From an uncultured Porphyromonadaceae bacterium (lineage in GTDB: Bacteria; Bacteroidota; Bacteroidia; Bacteroidales; Muribaculaceae), in the NCBI GenBank assembly GCA_947175215.1, contig CAMWLR010000007.1, positions 1 to 57,075 of the forward strand: a stretch of DNA of 57,075 nucleotides, written 5' to 3'. The position numbers and the translations under genes were made by a program. Under the pieces are notes generated by a model. The model did no database searches and had not been told where the DNA came from. It saw only the letters and a program-made list of their open reading frames with translations. The stretch's first letter is position 1. The number at the start of each line of letters is the position of its first letter. This document shows positions 1 through 7,748 of this stretch, in pieces.

Positions 1-212
1 GGGAATATCTCGGCGCTCCAGTCAGCAGTAGAGTTAAAAGCAACAGCACTCACCTCCATCACGTCAAGATAATCGAGCGTGACGGATGTCGGCGCACCGG
101 TCACGGGGTATACCTTTGGCTCAGATTCCGGTTCGTCAGATCCACAAGATGACACAGAGACGCCGGCCAAAATAATCACCAGCACGGCGATCAATGAATT
201 GAAATATTTCAT
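1..212 (-). CDS. Putative lipoprotein, N-terminal part only
   Basis: A reading frame starts with ATG at 212 and runs off the left edge of the window after about 70 codons. The N-terminus (MKYFNSLIAVLVIILAG) is followed by a VSSC lipobox and then an acidic GSDEPESEP stretch, so it should be a lipoprotein; an acidic stretch after the cysteine is often linked with surface export in Bacteroidetes. The visible mature part (VTLDYLDVMEVSAVAFNSTADW) shows no domain I can name. A TAnnTTTG promoter box lies about 40 nt upstream. The function is unknown and the C-terminal part is missing. Confidence 0.7.
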   Translation of the reverse strand, partial: MKYFNSLIAVLVIILAGVSVSSCGSDEPESEPKVYPVTGAPTSVTLDYLDVMEVSAVAFNSTADWSAEIF

Positions 213-251
213 ATTATAATGATAATTTATTATTATCTTTACTTGCGATTG

Positions 252-259
252 CAAAGATA
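252..259 (-). promoter_or_regulatory. Sigma-ABfr -7 box for the lipoprotein gene
   Basis: TATCTTTG on the minus strand, about 40 nt upstream of the ATG at 212. A GTTG stretch about 20 nt upstream could act as a weak -33 element. Confidence 0.55.
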
Positions 260-379
260 CAAAAAACATTCTGATTGGCATCAACAACCTTTCAAAACTC
301 TTTTCACCGTTTATGTATTCAAAGATATTTATTCTTATTGGATAACGCATCGGATTTTATGGATATTTACAGTTGGAGA

Positions 380-412
380 TTTGGCATAGTAACGGGATTT
401 TTCGTATCTTTG
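380..412 (+). promoter_or_regulatory. Promoter of the dCMP deaminase operon
   Basis: TTTG at 380-383, a 21-nt spacer, then TATCTTTG at 405-412. This fits the Bacteroidetes TTTG-N19-21-TAnnTTTG consensus and places transcription start near 419, about 15 nt before the ATG at 435. It is the only clear promoter ahead of the four close-packed genes up to 5125. Confidence 0.75.
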
Positions 413-434
413 CAAGCTATTTTTAAGCAGAGAA

Positions 435-890
435 ATGGAACAATCCCAAAAGCAAGAAACGCTCGACAGACGTTACCTCAGAATGGCTGCCATCTGGGCC
501 GAAAATTCCTATTGCCAACGCCGCAAGGTCGGTGCTATTATCGTCAAGGATTCCATGATAATCTCAGACGGTTTTAACGGTACTCCGTCAGGGTTTGAGA
601 ATGTGTGCGAAGATGAGTATGGAGTCACCAAACCATATGTGCTTCATGCCGAGGCCAACGCCATCACCAAGGTCGCCCGCAGCAATAACTCTTCGGAGGG
701 TGCTACGCTCTATATAACAGCGTCACCGTGCGTCGAATGTTCCAAACTTATTATCCAGGCCGGCATCCGTAGGGTCGTATTCAACGAACTTTACCGTATC
801 ACTGACGGTTTAGATCTCTTGCGCCGGGCCGATATAGAGTGCGTTCACATTCCTGATCTGGGCTTCGAACATGATGTAAATAAAGATTAA
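435..890 (+). CDS. dCMP deaminase (cytidine/deoxycytidylate deaminase family)
   Basis: This is a 151-aa zinc deaminase that should convert dCMP to dUMP, feeding dTMP synthesis in the cytosol. The zinc and catalytic site is complete: HAE at residues 71-73 (zinc His plus proton-shuttling Glu) and PCVEC at 98-102 (two zinc Cys). The N-terminal segment (RYLRMAAIWAENSYC...KVGAIIVKD) and FNGTPSGFENVCE are typical of the dCMP deaminase/ComEB branch rather than of tRNA or guanine deaminases. Length is normal. It is the first gene of an operon, 7 nt ahead of the S41 peptidase. The ATG at 435 is preferred over an overlapping upstream frame because it follows the promoter directly. Confidence 0.88.
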   Translation: MEQSQKQETLDRRYLRMAAIWAENSYCQRRKVGAIIVKDSMIISDGFNGTPSGFENVCEDEYGVTKPYVLHAEANAITKVARSNNSSEGATLYITASPCVECSKLIIQAGIRRVVFNELYRITDGLDLLRRADIECVHIPDLGFEHDVNKD

Positions 891-897
891 TCCTGAA

Positions 898-2526
898 ATG
901 TCTCAAAATAATAATCGTCTATCAAACTGGGTACCTCTTGTCGCTGCCCTGATGTTTGTGCTGGGATTTTTTGCAGGGGAGATGGTCAACCGCCACAACG
1001 GACCGACGGCTGCCCAGAAAAAATTTCAGACCATACTTAATATTATTCGTAATGAGTATGTCGACGAGGTCGACCTCGACAGCCTTATTGAGAAGACCAT
1101 CCCGAGCCTGCTAACCAATCTTGATCCTCACTCGGCATACATCCCCGCCAGTGACCTGCAGGCCGTCAATGATGATCTCGAGGGGTCATTCAGCGGCATC
1201 GGCATACAGTTTATGATCGACAACGACACCATCAAGGTGATAGAGGTGATCCCCGGTGGCCCGTCAGAAAAAGTCGGCATTCTCCCCGGTGACCGTATCG
1301 TCAAAGTCGACGGTGAAGATATCGCCGGCGTAGGCATCACAAACGAACAGGTGCTCAAACGGTTGCGTGGTGATAAAGGCTCAAAAGTGCAGTTACGGAT
1401 TAAACGCACCAACTCCAAGAAACTCCTGTCATTTGACATCATCCGCGGTGACATACCGGTAAATACTGTCGACGCCACTTACATCGCTTCGCCCGGCATC
1501 GGCTATATCAAGGTTAATAAATTCGGCCGCACGACCTATGATGAGTTTTATCAAGGATTGTCTAAGTTGCGCCGCGAGGGTGCCGAGGATTTCATCATCG
1601 ACCTCAGAGGTAACACCGGCGGATATATGGAGATAGCCTATCTTATGGCAAACGAGTTCCTCGATCCCGGTCAGACGATAGTCAGCACCCTGGGCCGCGA
1701 CTTCAACTCGAGCTCACACATCACTGCCGACGGCACCGGGTCATTCCGCGAGAGTCAGGTGGTTGTGCTTCTCGACGAATTCTCTGCGTCCTCATCAGAG
1801 ATTTTTGCCGGCGCGCTGCAAGACAACGACCGCGCGCTGATCATCGGCCGCCGGTCATTCGGCAAAGGATTGATACAACGTCAGTCGGTGCTACCTGACA
1901 GTTCGGCCATCCGTCTCACCATCGGTCGCTACTACACACCGTCAGGGCGCAGCATCCAGAAAGATTACTCAAATCTCTCAGTCTACGAGCATGAGATTCT
2001 CGACCGCTATCAGCGTGGCGAAATGTTCTCGGCAGATTCTATAAAACTCAATACCGATATCGAATACAAGACCCTGCATGGCCGCACCGTTTACGGTGGC
2101 GGTGGCATCATGCCTGACATCTTTGTTCCCAACGACACCTCGGGCATAAGTTCCTATTATATTAATGTGGCAAACGCCGGCCTGCTACAGCGCTACGCCT
2201 TTGAGTATGTAGATGACAACCGCGAGACCCTGTGCAAGGCGACGAATGTCGAGGAACTGCTTGAGCTACTGCCTAACGATGACGCCCTCTTGCGACAGTT
2301 TGTGTTGTACGCGTCTCGCAACGGTCATCCGGCCCGGTGGTATTACATCAACATTTCGCATGATTTGATTGTTAATCAACTGAAAGCATTAATCGCGCGC
2401 GACACGCTCGGTTACGGTGCTTACTTTGAGATCTCTAACGGTGACGACATAAATGTCAAACGGGCCATTGACGAACTGCTTGGCGGCAACGCCGCATTCC
2501 CGATAATGCCCGAGGGTAATCATTAA
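898..2526 (+). CDS. S41 family C-terminal processing peptidase (CtpA/Prc type)
   Basis: A 542-aa periplasmic serine protease with a single N-terminal signal-anchor helix (residues 11-27) and no lipobox. A PDZ domain covers about residues 90-175 (FSGIGIQF...GGPSEKVGILPGDRI). The S41 catalytic core follows, with the Ser in the FSASSSE motif at about 298 and the Lys in FGKG at about 323; the 25-residue spacing matches the Prc dyad. A C-terminal extension of about 180 residues has no motif I recognise. The family trims or degrades envelope proteins from their C-termini. The gene sits 7 nt after the dCMP deaminase, so it is probably co-transcribed with nucleotide and folate genes, a position that says little about substrate. 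Confidence 0.9.
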   Translation: MSQNNNRLSNWVPLVAALMFVLGFFAGEMVNRHNGPTAAQKKFQTILNIIRNEYVDEVDLDSLIEKTIPSLLTNLDPHSAYIPASDLQAVNDDLEGSFSGIGIQFMIDNDTIKVIEVIPGGPSEKVGILPGDRIVKVDGEDIAGVGITNEQVLKRLRGDKGSKVQLRIKRTNSKKLLSFDIIRGDIPVNTVDATYIASPGIGYIKVNKFGRTTYDEFYQGLSKLRREGAEDFIIDLRGNTGGYMEIAYLMANEFLDPGQTIVSTLGRDFNSSSHITADGTGSFRESQVVVLLDEFSASSSEIFAGALQDNDRALIIGRRSFGKGLIQRQSVLPDSSAIRLTIGRYYTPSGRSIQKDYSNLSVYEHEILDRYQRGEMFSADSIKLNTDIEYKTLHGRTVYGGGGIMPDIFVPNDTSGISSYYINVANAGLLQRYAFEYVDDNRETLCKATNVEELLELLPNDDALLRQFVLYASRNGHPARWYYINISHDLIVNQLKALIARDTLGYGAYFEISNGDDINVKRAIDELLGGNAAFPIMPEGNH

Positions 2527-2566
2527 GAGCAACGGCCCGCGTCAAGCGCCAAACAGAAGATTGACC

Positions 2567-3133
2567 ATGAATAAGGAAGATATACGCAGCCGCGTCAAAG
2601 CCCGCAAGAGCCTGTTGTCGGCACTCGAAAAGACCCGCGCAGCCATAGCTGTGTTCAGCCGTCTCGAACAATCGGCAGCCTTCGCTCTGGCAGACAACAT
2701 ATTATTATACCACTCTCTCCCCGATGAGTTGTCGACCCGTGAGTTCCTTGACCGTTGGAGCGGTCGCAAGAGATTCTACCTCCCCCGAGTCAACGGACTC
2801 AACCTCGAGATTCTCCCTTACGACCGGTCACATATGGCAATGGGGTCATTCCGTATCGAGGAGCCACAGGGTGACGATACCACTGATGTGTCGCAGATCG
2901 AACTGATCGTAGTCCCCGCCATCGCTTACGACACAAAAGGTAACCGTGTCGGCCGCGGCAAGGGGTATTATGACCGTCTGCTGGCCAACAGCCACGCTAC
3001 AAAAGTCGGAGTCGGATATGACTTCCAGCTTCTTGACGAGGATATTCCGGCCGAACCGCACGATGTAGCCGTGGATATGGTGATCACCGAGAACAGGCGC
3101 ATCGTCATACATCATTTGAAAAAGAAAAAGTAA
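2567..3133 (+). CDS. 5-formyltetrahydrofolate cyclo-ligase
   Basis: A 188-aa enzyme (counted from ATG 2567) that converts 5-formyl-THF to 5,10-methenyl-THF with ATP, returning this storage folate to the one-carbon pool. The hallmark C-terminal motif NRVGRGKGYYDR is present, preceded by LIVVPAIAYDTKGNR, and the N-terminal RSRVKARKSLLSALEKTRAA helix is typical. An upstream in-frame TTG at 2561 would add two residues; the ATG is preferred. It lies between the S41 peptidase and the ABC-F gene (6-nt gap) in the same operon. Folate supply links functionally with glyA elsewhere in the window. Confidence 0.88.
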   Translation: MNKEDIRSRVKARKSLLSALEKTRAAIAVFSRLEQSAAFALADNILLYHSLPDELSTREFLDRWSGRKRFYLPRVNGLNLEILPYDRSHMAMGSFRIEEPQGDDTTDVSQIELIVVPAIAYDTKGNRVGRGKGYYDRLLANSHATKVGVGYDFQLLDEDIPAEPHDVAVDMVITENRRIVIHHLKKKK

Positions 3134-3139
3134 ACAGCC

Positions 3140-5125
3140 TTGATTTCAATACAGAACCTCTCAGTCGAATTCAGCGCAAAATCATTATTTGACAATATCA
3201 GCTATGTCATCAACCGTCGTGACCGTATAGCCCTGGTGGGTAAAAACGGAGCGGGCAAGTCGACCATGCTGAAAATAATCGCGGGTTTGCAGCGCCCGAC
3301 CTCAGGTCAGGTGGCCGTGCCGCAAGACACCACTATCGGATACCTGCCCCAGCAGATGAAACTGACTGACACCCGCACGGTAGCCGAGGAGGTACGGGAG
3401 GCATTCTCGCATATTGACAAGATGCAGAGCCGGCTCGACAAGATGAATATCGAGTTGGCCGAGCGTACCGATTATGAATCGGCCGACTATCAGCGGTTGA
3501 TCGACGACATTGCCGATCTGTCGCAGCGTCTTGCTATGGAACAGAGCGAAAACGCCGAGGCAGAGATGGAGAAAACCCTCATCGGTCTGGGCTTTGTCAG
3601 ATCAGACTTTAACCGACTCACATCAGAGTTTTCGGGTGGTTGGCGTATGCGTATCGAGTTGGCCAAACTGTTGTTGCGTCGCCCCGACGTATTGTTGCTC
3701 GACGAGCCGACCAATCACCTCGACATTGAGTCTATACAGTGGCTCGAACAATTCCTCGCCACGAAGGCCAATGCCGTTGTGCTGGTCAGCCATGACCGCG
3801 CTTTTATAGATAATGTGACCAACCGCACAATAGAGATCTCGTGCGGCCGGATATATGATTACGCGGTCAATTACTCTAAGTTTGTCGAATTGCGCAAGGA
3901 GCGCGTCGAACAACAGATGAGGGCCTATCTCAACCAACAGAAAGAGATAGCTGATACAGAGGCTTTCATCGAGCGGTTCAGATATAAGGCCACAAAAGCT
4001 GTGCAGGTGCAAAGCCGCATGAAACAGCTCGCCAAAATCGAACGTATCGAGGTTGACGAGGTTGACAATTCACATATCAATCTGCGTTTTCCCCCGGCGC
4101 CCCGCTCGGGCGACTACCCCGTTATCGCCGATAATGTCGGTAAGGCATACGGCGATCATCAGGTATTTGACAATGCCACGTTCACCATCAAGCGTGGCGA
4201 GAAGGTCGCGTTTGTCGGTAAAAACGGCGAGGGTAAATCTACCCTCGTAAAATGTATAATGAATGAGATACCTTTCACCGGCAACCTGAAGATCGGCCAT
4301 AATGTCAAGATCGGTTATTTCGCACAAAACCAGGCTCAACTCCTCGATGAGGATATTACCGTATTTGACACAATAGACAGGGTGGCTGTCGGTGAGATTC
4401 GCACCAAGATACGCGACATACTCGGGGCGTTTATGTTTGGCGGGGAGGCATCGGATAAAAAGGTTAAGGTTCTCTCGGGAGGTGAGAAAACCCGTCTTGC
4501 CATGATCAGACTGCTGCTCGAACCAGTCAACCTGCTGATTCTCGACGAGCCGACCAACCACCTCGATATGGCCACCAAGGATATACTCAAACAGGCCATA
4601 AAGGACTTTACCGGCACGGTAATTGTCGTCAGCCATGACCGTGAGTTTCTTGATGGCCTTGTCGAAAAGGTCTATGAGTTTGGCAGCGGTAAAGTCAGGG
4701 AGTGTCTGGGCGGCATATATGAGTTCCTCGAGAAGAAAAAACTTGCGTCTTTACAGGAACTTGAGCGAAACAAGCCCTCGCAGAATACACCGGCTCAGGC
4801 AACCCCTCAACCTCAAAAGGTCCAACCACGTTCTGCTCAACCTGCTCCCAAAGCCCAACCGGCACAGAAACTCACATACGCCGAGCAGCGCGAAAGAGAC
4901 AAAATGCTCAAACGCGCTGCTAAAAAAGTAGATGAGGCCGAGGCCGAAATTTCACGTATCGAGGCCGAGATCGCCGACACCGAGGCCCGGATCGCTGCGG
5001 GAGAGGTGGAGGGTGACATCTTTGACCGTCATGCCCGTCTTAACCGCAACCTTGAGACGGCCATGTCTGTATGGGAACTCGCCTCTCAGGAGCATGACGA
5101 ACTGGCTACTCGCCTCGCGCGCTGA
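3140..5125 (+). CDS. ABC-F family ATPase (ribosome-associated type)
   Basis: A 661-aa soluble protein with two ABC cassettes and no membrane segments. Cassette 1 has GKNGAGKST, an FSGGW signature and LLLDEPTNHLD; cassette 2 has GKNGEGKST, LSGGEKTR and LILDEPTNHLD. Both Walker B glutamates are present, so both sites look hydrolysis-competent. A charged inter-domain linker is followed at the C-terminus by a Pro/Gln-rich tether (about residues 545-580) and an acidic coiled coil, as in Uup/YdiF-like members. The family acts on translating ribosomes (stalling rescue, assembly or antibiotic protection); which one applies here cannot be read off. The start is TTG, giving the classical MISIQNLSVEF beginning. 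The gene ends 6 nt from the convergent GH13 gene. Confidence 0.9.
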   Translation: MISIQNLSVEFSAKSLFDNISYVINRRDRIALVGKNGAGKSTMLKIIAGLQRPTSGQVAVPQDTTIGYLPQQMKLTDTRTVAEEVREAFSHIDKMQSRLDKMNIELAERTDYESADYQRLIDDIADLSQRLAMEQSENAEAEMEKTLIGLGFVRSDFNRLTSEFSGGWRMRIELAKLLLRRPDVLLLDEPTNHLDIESIQWLEQFLATKANAVVLVSHDRAFIDNVTNRTIEISCGRIYDYAVNYSKFVELRKERVEQQMRAYLNQQKEIADTEAFIERFRYKATKAVQVQSRMKQLAKIERIEVDEVDNSHINLRFPPAPRSGDYPVIADNVGKAYGDHQVFDNATFTIKRGEKVAFVGKNGEGKSTLVKCIMNEIPFTGNLKIGHNVKIGYFAQNQAQLLDEDITVFDTIDRVAVGEIRTKIRDILGAFMFGGEASDKKVKVLSGGEKTRLAMIRLLLEPVNLLILDEPTNHLDMATKDILKQAIKDFTGTVIVVSHDREFLDGLVEKVYEFGSGKVRECLGGIYEFLEKKKLASLQELERNKPSQNTPAQATPQPQKVQPRSAQPAPKAQPAQKLTYAEQRERDKMLKRAAKKVDEAEAEISRIEAEIADTEARIAAGEVEGDIFDRHARLNRNLETAMSVWELASQEHDELATRLAR

Positions 5126-5131
5126 CATACG

Positions 5132-6838
5132 TCAGTCGGCCCGGCGAAGGATAGCTACCCGATTTATATATTCCGGGGGATAGACATAGCCTCCCTCAGT
5201 GACGATAGCTTTATGACCGGTATACAGATCGGTCAACTTACTACCTGCCTTATATATCCCTCTGACATCTATCCCCCGGGACACATCAGGTTTGAGACAG
5301 ATCAACACCGTGTCAGTATCGTTATACCGCATAACTCTATGGGTATCCAACGTTTTCTGCCTGCCGGTTGCTATCACGCGGTGGTCACGGCGTATCCGGC
5401 CTAACCTGCGGTAATGTGCCAGCAACGTGCTGTCCGTACTAATCCAGTTCATGTCAGAGCGGAAAGCCTGCGCACTGTCAACGTTGTACTGCGCATCACT
5501 GAGCCCGCGCCCCGTCTCATCGCCATAAAAAATCTGTATCGTACCGGGCGACAACAGTAATGTAGTTGCGCAGTCTGTCATGTTAGACATATCGGCATCG
5601 CGGTGATAGGAGTTGTTGAGGTAGCTGAACGGATGCCAGTCATTATGGACGGCAATACTATCGGCGTATGCTTGCCATGTGTACACGATATTATCAAGGT
5701 CGCCATGCTTGGGGAAATAGAAGTTTACAAGACTTGCGAAACCTGCATCGGCATATTCTGCTTTGCGGTCTATTGAGGCATCCTCATAGTCACCTGTCAT
5801 ATAGAAAGGTTCTTCCCAATCAGCCGCAGGTTCACCCTTATGCTTTTCACGCCAATGATTGAGAGCATCATTGCAGGCACTATATAATTCTTTCCAACGG
5901 TCAAGATGCACATTCTCGACGATGTCGCATCTAAATCCATCGATACCGAACTCCTCGATCCAAGATGTTATCCACCTGATAAGGTACTCCGTCGGGGAGA
6001 GGTCACGATCAACGCGTAACTCTCTTGCCGAGGGGTTGACCCACGGATCGTTGCTGTCTCCCTCACTATCCCATTTGCGGTGCAGAAAGGCCGGGATTGC
6101 CACAGTGTCTCTGCTCTCATCCTTAAAATCGGGCATACCGTAAACGGTCGACTGCAACGGATCATTCTCATCCCAGCCCTCATCAGGCATACGTATCCAT
6201 CCCCTGTCATACCATCCTGACCAGTTAAGCCGATCGGCAAAGAAGTCATCATAACTCCACTGCTTGATATGTTCTACCGCCTGAGCCTCGGTCAGCCCCG
6301 TATCGGTAAACCGATATTGCACGGCATCAAGTAGTGTGGGATAACCCGGGTCGTTGAGATTTGCGCCGAGCATCACTCTGATACCCTGAGAATGTAATGT
6401 GTCGACCAGTACCCTGAACTCCTCTGCCGTACCATAGTTCTTATCAATCTGAGTATAGTCGAGCGGATAATAGCCATGATAGCCGTAATGAGGAAAATCG
6501 TTGACTGACCCCGATCCGGTCATCCATCCGTGAATCTGCTCGTAGACATCGGTCATCCACACCACATCTACCCCAAGATCGGTAAAGTACCCCTCACGGG
6601 CCTTTTGAAGCAGACCTTTGAAATCTCCTCCGTGAAAGGTCGCTGCATTGAGACGCTCACTACCGTAATCAGTCTTGCGACCGTAGTTCACGTCATTAAG
6701 CGAATCTCCATTGCAAAAGCGATCGGTAATGACAAAGTAAACGGTCGCTCCTCCTTGGTCAAACTCTCCCTTTCCTGACCCGGATAGCATGGACGCCAGA
6801 CTCAATAACCCGATAATGCTTAGACAAATTCTTTTCAT
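5132..6838 (-). CDS. GH13 (alpha-amylase superfamily) protein with altered catalytic motifs
   Basis: A 568-aa exported protein; the N-terminus (MKRICLSIIGLLSLASMLS) is a signal peptide. The GH13 barrel is clear: YFVITDRFCNGD near the N-terminus, GGDFKGL, DGFRCD (residues 299-305, nucleophile Asp305) and SPGTIQIFYGDE. Overall it resembles periplasmic MalS-type amylases. Key positions deviate: region I, normally DxxxNH, reads GANLND (158-163); region III, normally with the acid/base Glu, reads MTGDYED (Asp350); region IV, normally xNHD or SHD, reads YLNNSYHRD (406-414). It may therefore be non-catalytic, a glucan-binding protein, or an enzyme with altered chemistry. It has its own promoter and is not in a recognisable starch-utilisation locus. 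Confidence 0.82.
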   Translation of the reverse strand: MKRICLSIIGLLSLASMLSGSGKGEFDQGGATVYFVITDRFCNGDSLNDVNYGRKTDYGSERLNAATFHGGDFKGLLQKAREGYFTDLGVDVVWMTDVYEQIHGWMTGSGSVNDFPHYGYHGYYPLDYTQIDKNYGTAEEFRVLVDTLHSQGIRVMLGANLNDPGYPTLLDAVQYRFTDTGLTEAQAVEHIKQWSYDDFFADRLNWSGWYDRGWIRMPDEGWDENDPLQSTVYGMPDFKDESRDTVAIPAFLHRKWDSEGDSNDPWVNPSARELRVDRDLSPTEYLIRWITSWIEEFGIDGFRCDIVENVHLDRWKELYSACNDALNHWREKHKGEPAADWEEPFYMTGDYEDASIDRKAEYADAGFASLVNFYFPKHGDLDNIVYTWQAYADSIAVHNDWHPFSYLNNSYHRDADMSNMTDCATTLLLSPGTIQIFYGDETGRGLSDAQYNVDSAQAFRSDMNWISTDSTLLAHYRRLGRIRRDHRVIATGRQKTLDTHRVMRYNDTDTVLICLKPDVSRGIDVRGIYKAGSKLTDLYTGHKAIVTEGGYVYPPEYINRVAILRRAD

Positions 6839-6853
6839 TGCGATTTTTTATCG

Positions 6854-6885
6854 CAAAATTACACACCCCTCACCTACTCTGCAAT
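6854..6885 (-). promoter_or_regulatory. Promoter of the GH13 gene
   Basis: TAATTTTG box at 6854-6861 with ATTG at 6882-6885, spacer 20 nt. The short leader contains a small GCGAT/ATCGC hairpin directly before the start codon, which could influence initiation. Confidence 0.6.
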
Positions 6886-6944
6886 ACTGAAAATTAACCA
6901 ACTCACTGGCACAGCGTACACTAAAAGATTACTATTCTAACCTC

Positions 6945-7718
6945 TTACAAAAGCTTCATGGCAATGGCGGCTGACACCGCTTCAATGCTATTGCCAACAC
7001 TGAGTTTTGATATTATATTCTGACGATGGCGGTTGACTGTATAGACGCTTATACTTAAAGCATCGGCAATCTGTTTGCTGGGTTTACCGTCACTGATCAT
7101 CCGCAATATCTGTTTCTCTCTTGAGGTAAGTATATTGTTGATCTTATCATTGAATGAGAGGCGCGTGATTGTCCCCGTCGCGGTGTTAACGATATGCGGG
7201 CAGATACCCTTGCGGTCATTCTCACAAGGCGATAATACATATCGGCAAAGTATCAACCAGATTTTGCCAAACGGCGACAGGCCGATTATCTGCGTGGTAT
7301 TGTAGACAACCCTGTACACCCCGGCATTATCCCGCATACGGATGCGGCAGGTTGCCTTTATACATTTTTTCTCACTCTCGTCAAGTGAATCGACTATCTT
7401 GAAGAACTCATATTCAAGCATCCTCTTCTCGGCGAGATCCTCGGGATGCAGACGATAGTATATCTCATCTTCATCACTTGAGTCTACCGGCTTACCGTTG
7501 ACCGTGTCACCGTCAAGACCTATTATCTGCCCAAGATCACCTGAGTAAATATAGCAACGGTCAGATGAGGCATCGGTTACGACTGAAATTCCGCCGTCAG
7601 ACTCAGCGATTACGCTTGCAACACCCCTTGCCCTCTCCACCTCGGCGGGGTCGAGGGTCTCATAATCAAGGTGCTGCGCAGCGTAAATCTGGTTGAGTTC
7701 CTTACGAAGTATGTCCAT
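6945..7718 (-). CDS. LuxR-type transcriptional regulator with N-terminal sensor-like domain
   Basis: A 257-aa protein (counted from ATG 7718; a TTG at 7736 would add six residues). The C-terminal 60 residues are a GerE/LuxR helix-turn-helix (LTSREKQILRMISDGKPSKQIA followed by TVNRHRQNIISKL). The N-terminal about 190 residues contain IYSGDLGQIIGLDGD and a stretch compatible with a PAS-like fold, but no conserved phospho-acceptor Asp, so it is not a classical response regulator. It is probably a one-component regulator sensing an unknown input. It follows recQ by about 30 nt on the same strand and may be co-transcribed with clpP-clpX-recQ. Target genes cannot be inferred. Confidence 0.8.
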   Translation of the reverse strand: MDILRKELNQIYAAQHLDYETLDPAEVERARGVASVIAESDGGISVVTDASSDRCYIYSGDLGQIIGLDGDTVNGKPVDSSDEDEIYYRLHPEDLAEKRMLEYEFFKIVDSLDESEKKCIKATCRIRMRDNAGVYRVVYNTTQIIGLSPFGKIWLILCRYVLSPCENDRKGICPHIVNTATGTITRLSFNDKINNILTSREKQILRMISDGKPSKQIADALSISVYTVNRHRQNIISKLSVGNSIEAVSAAIAMKLL

Positions 7719-7748
7719 CGTACAGTTGACCGGCAATTGAGACTGACA

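Noticed and set aside
4070-4636. A 188-codon open frame opposite the ABC-F gene
   Set aside because: Antisense to the second ABC cassette, which has all its motifs; no family resemblance.
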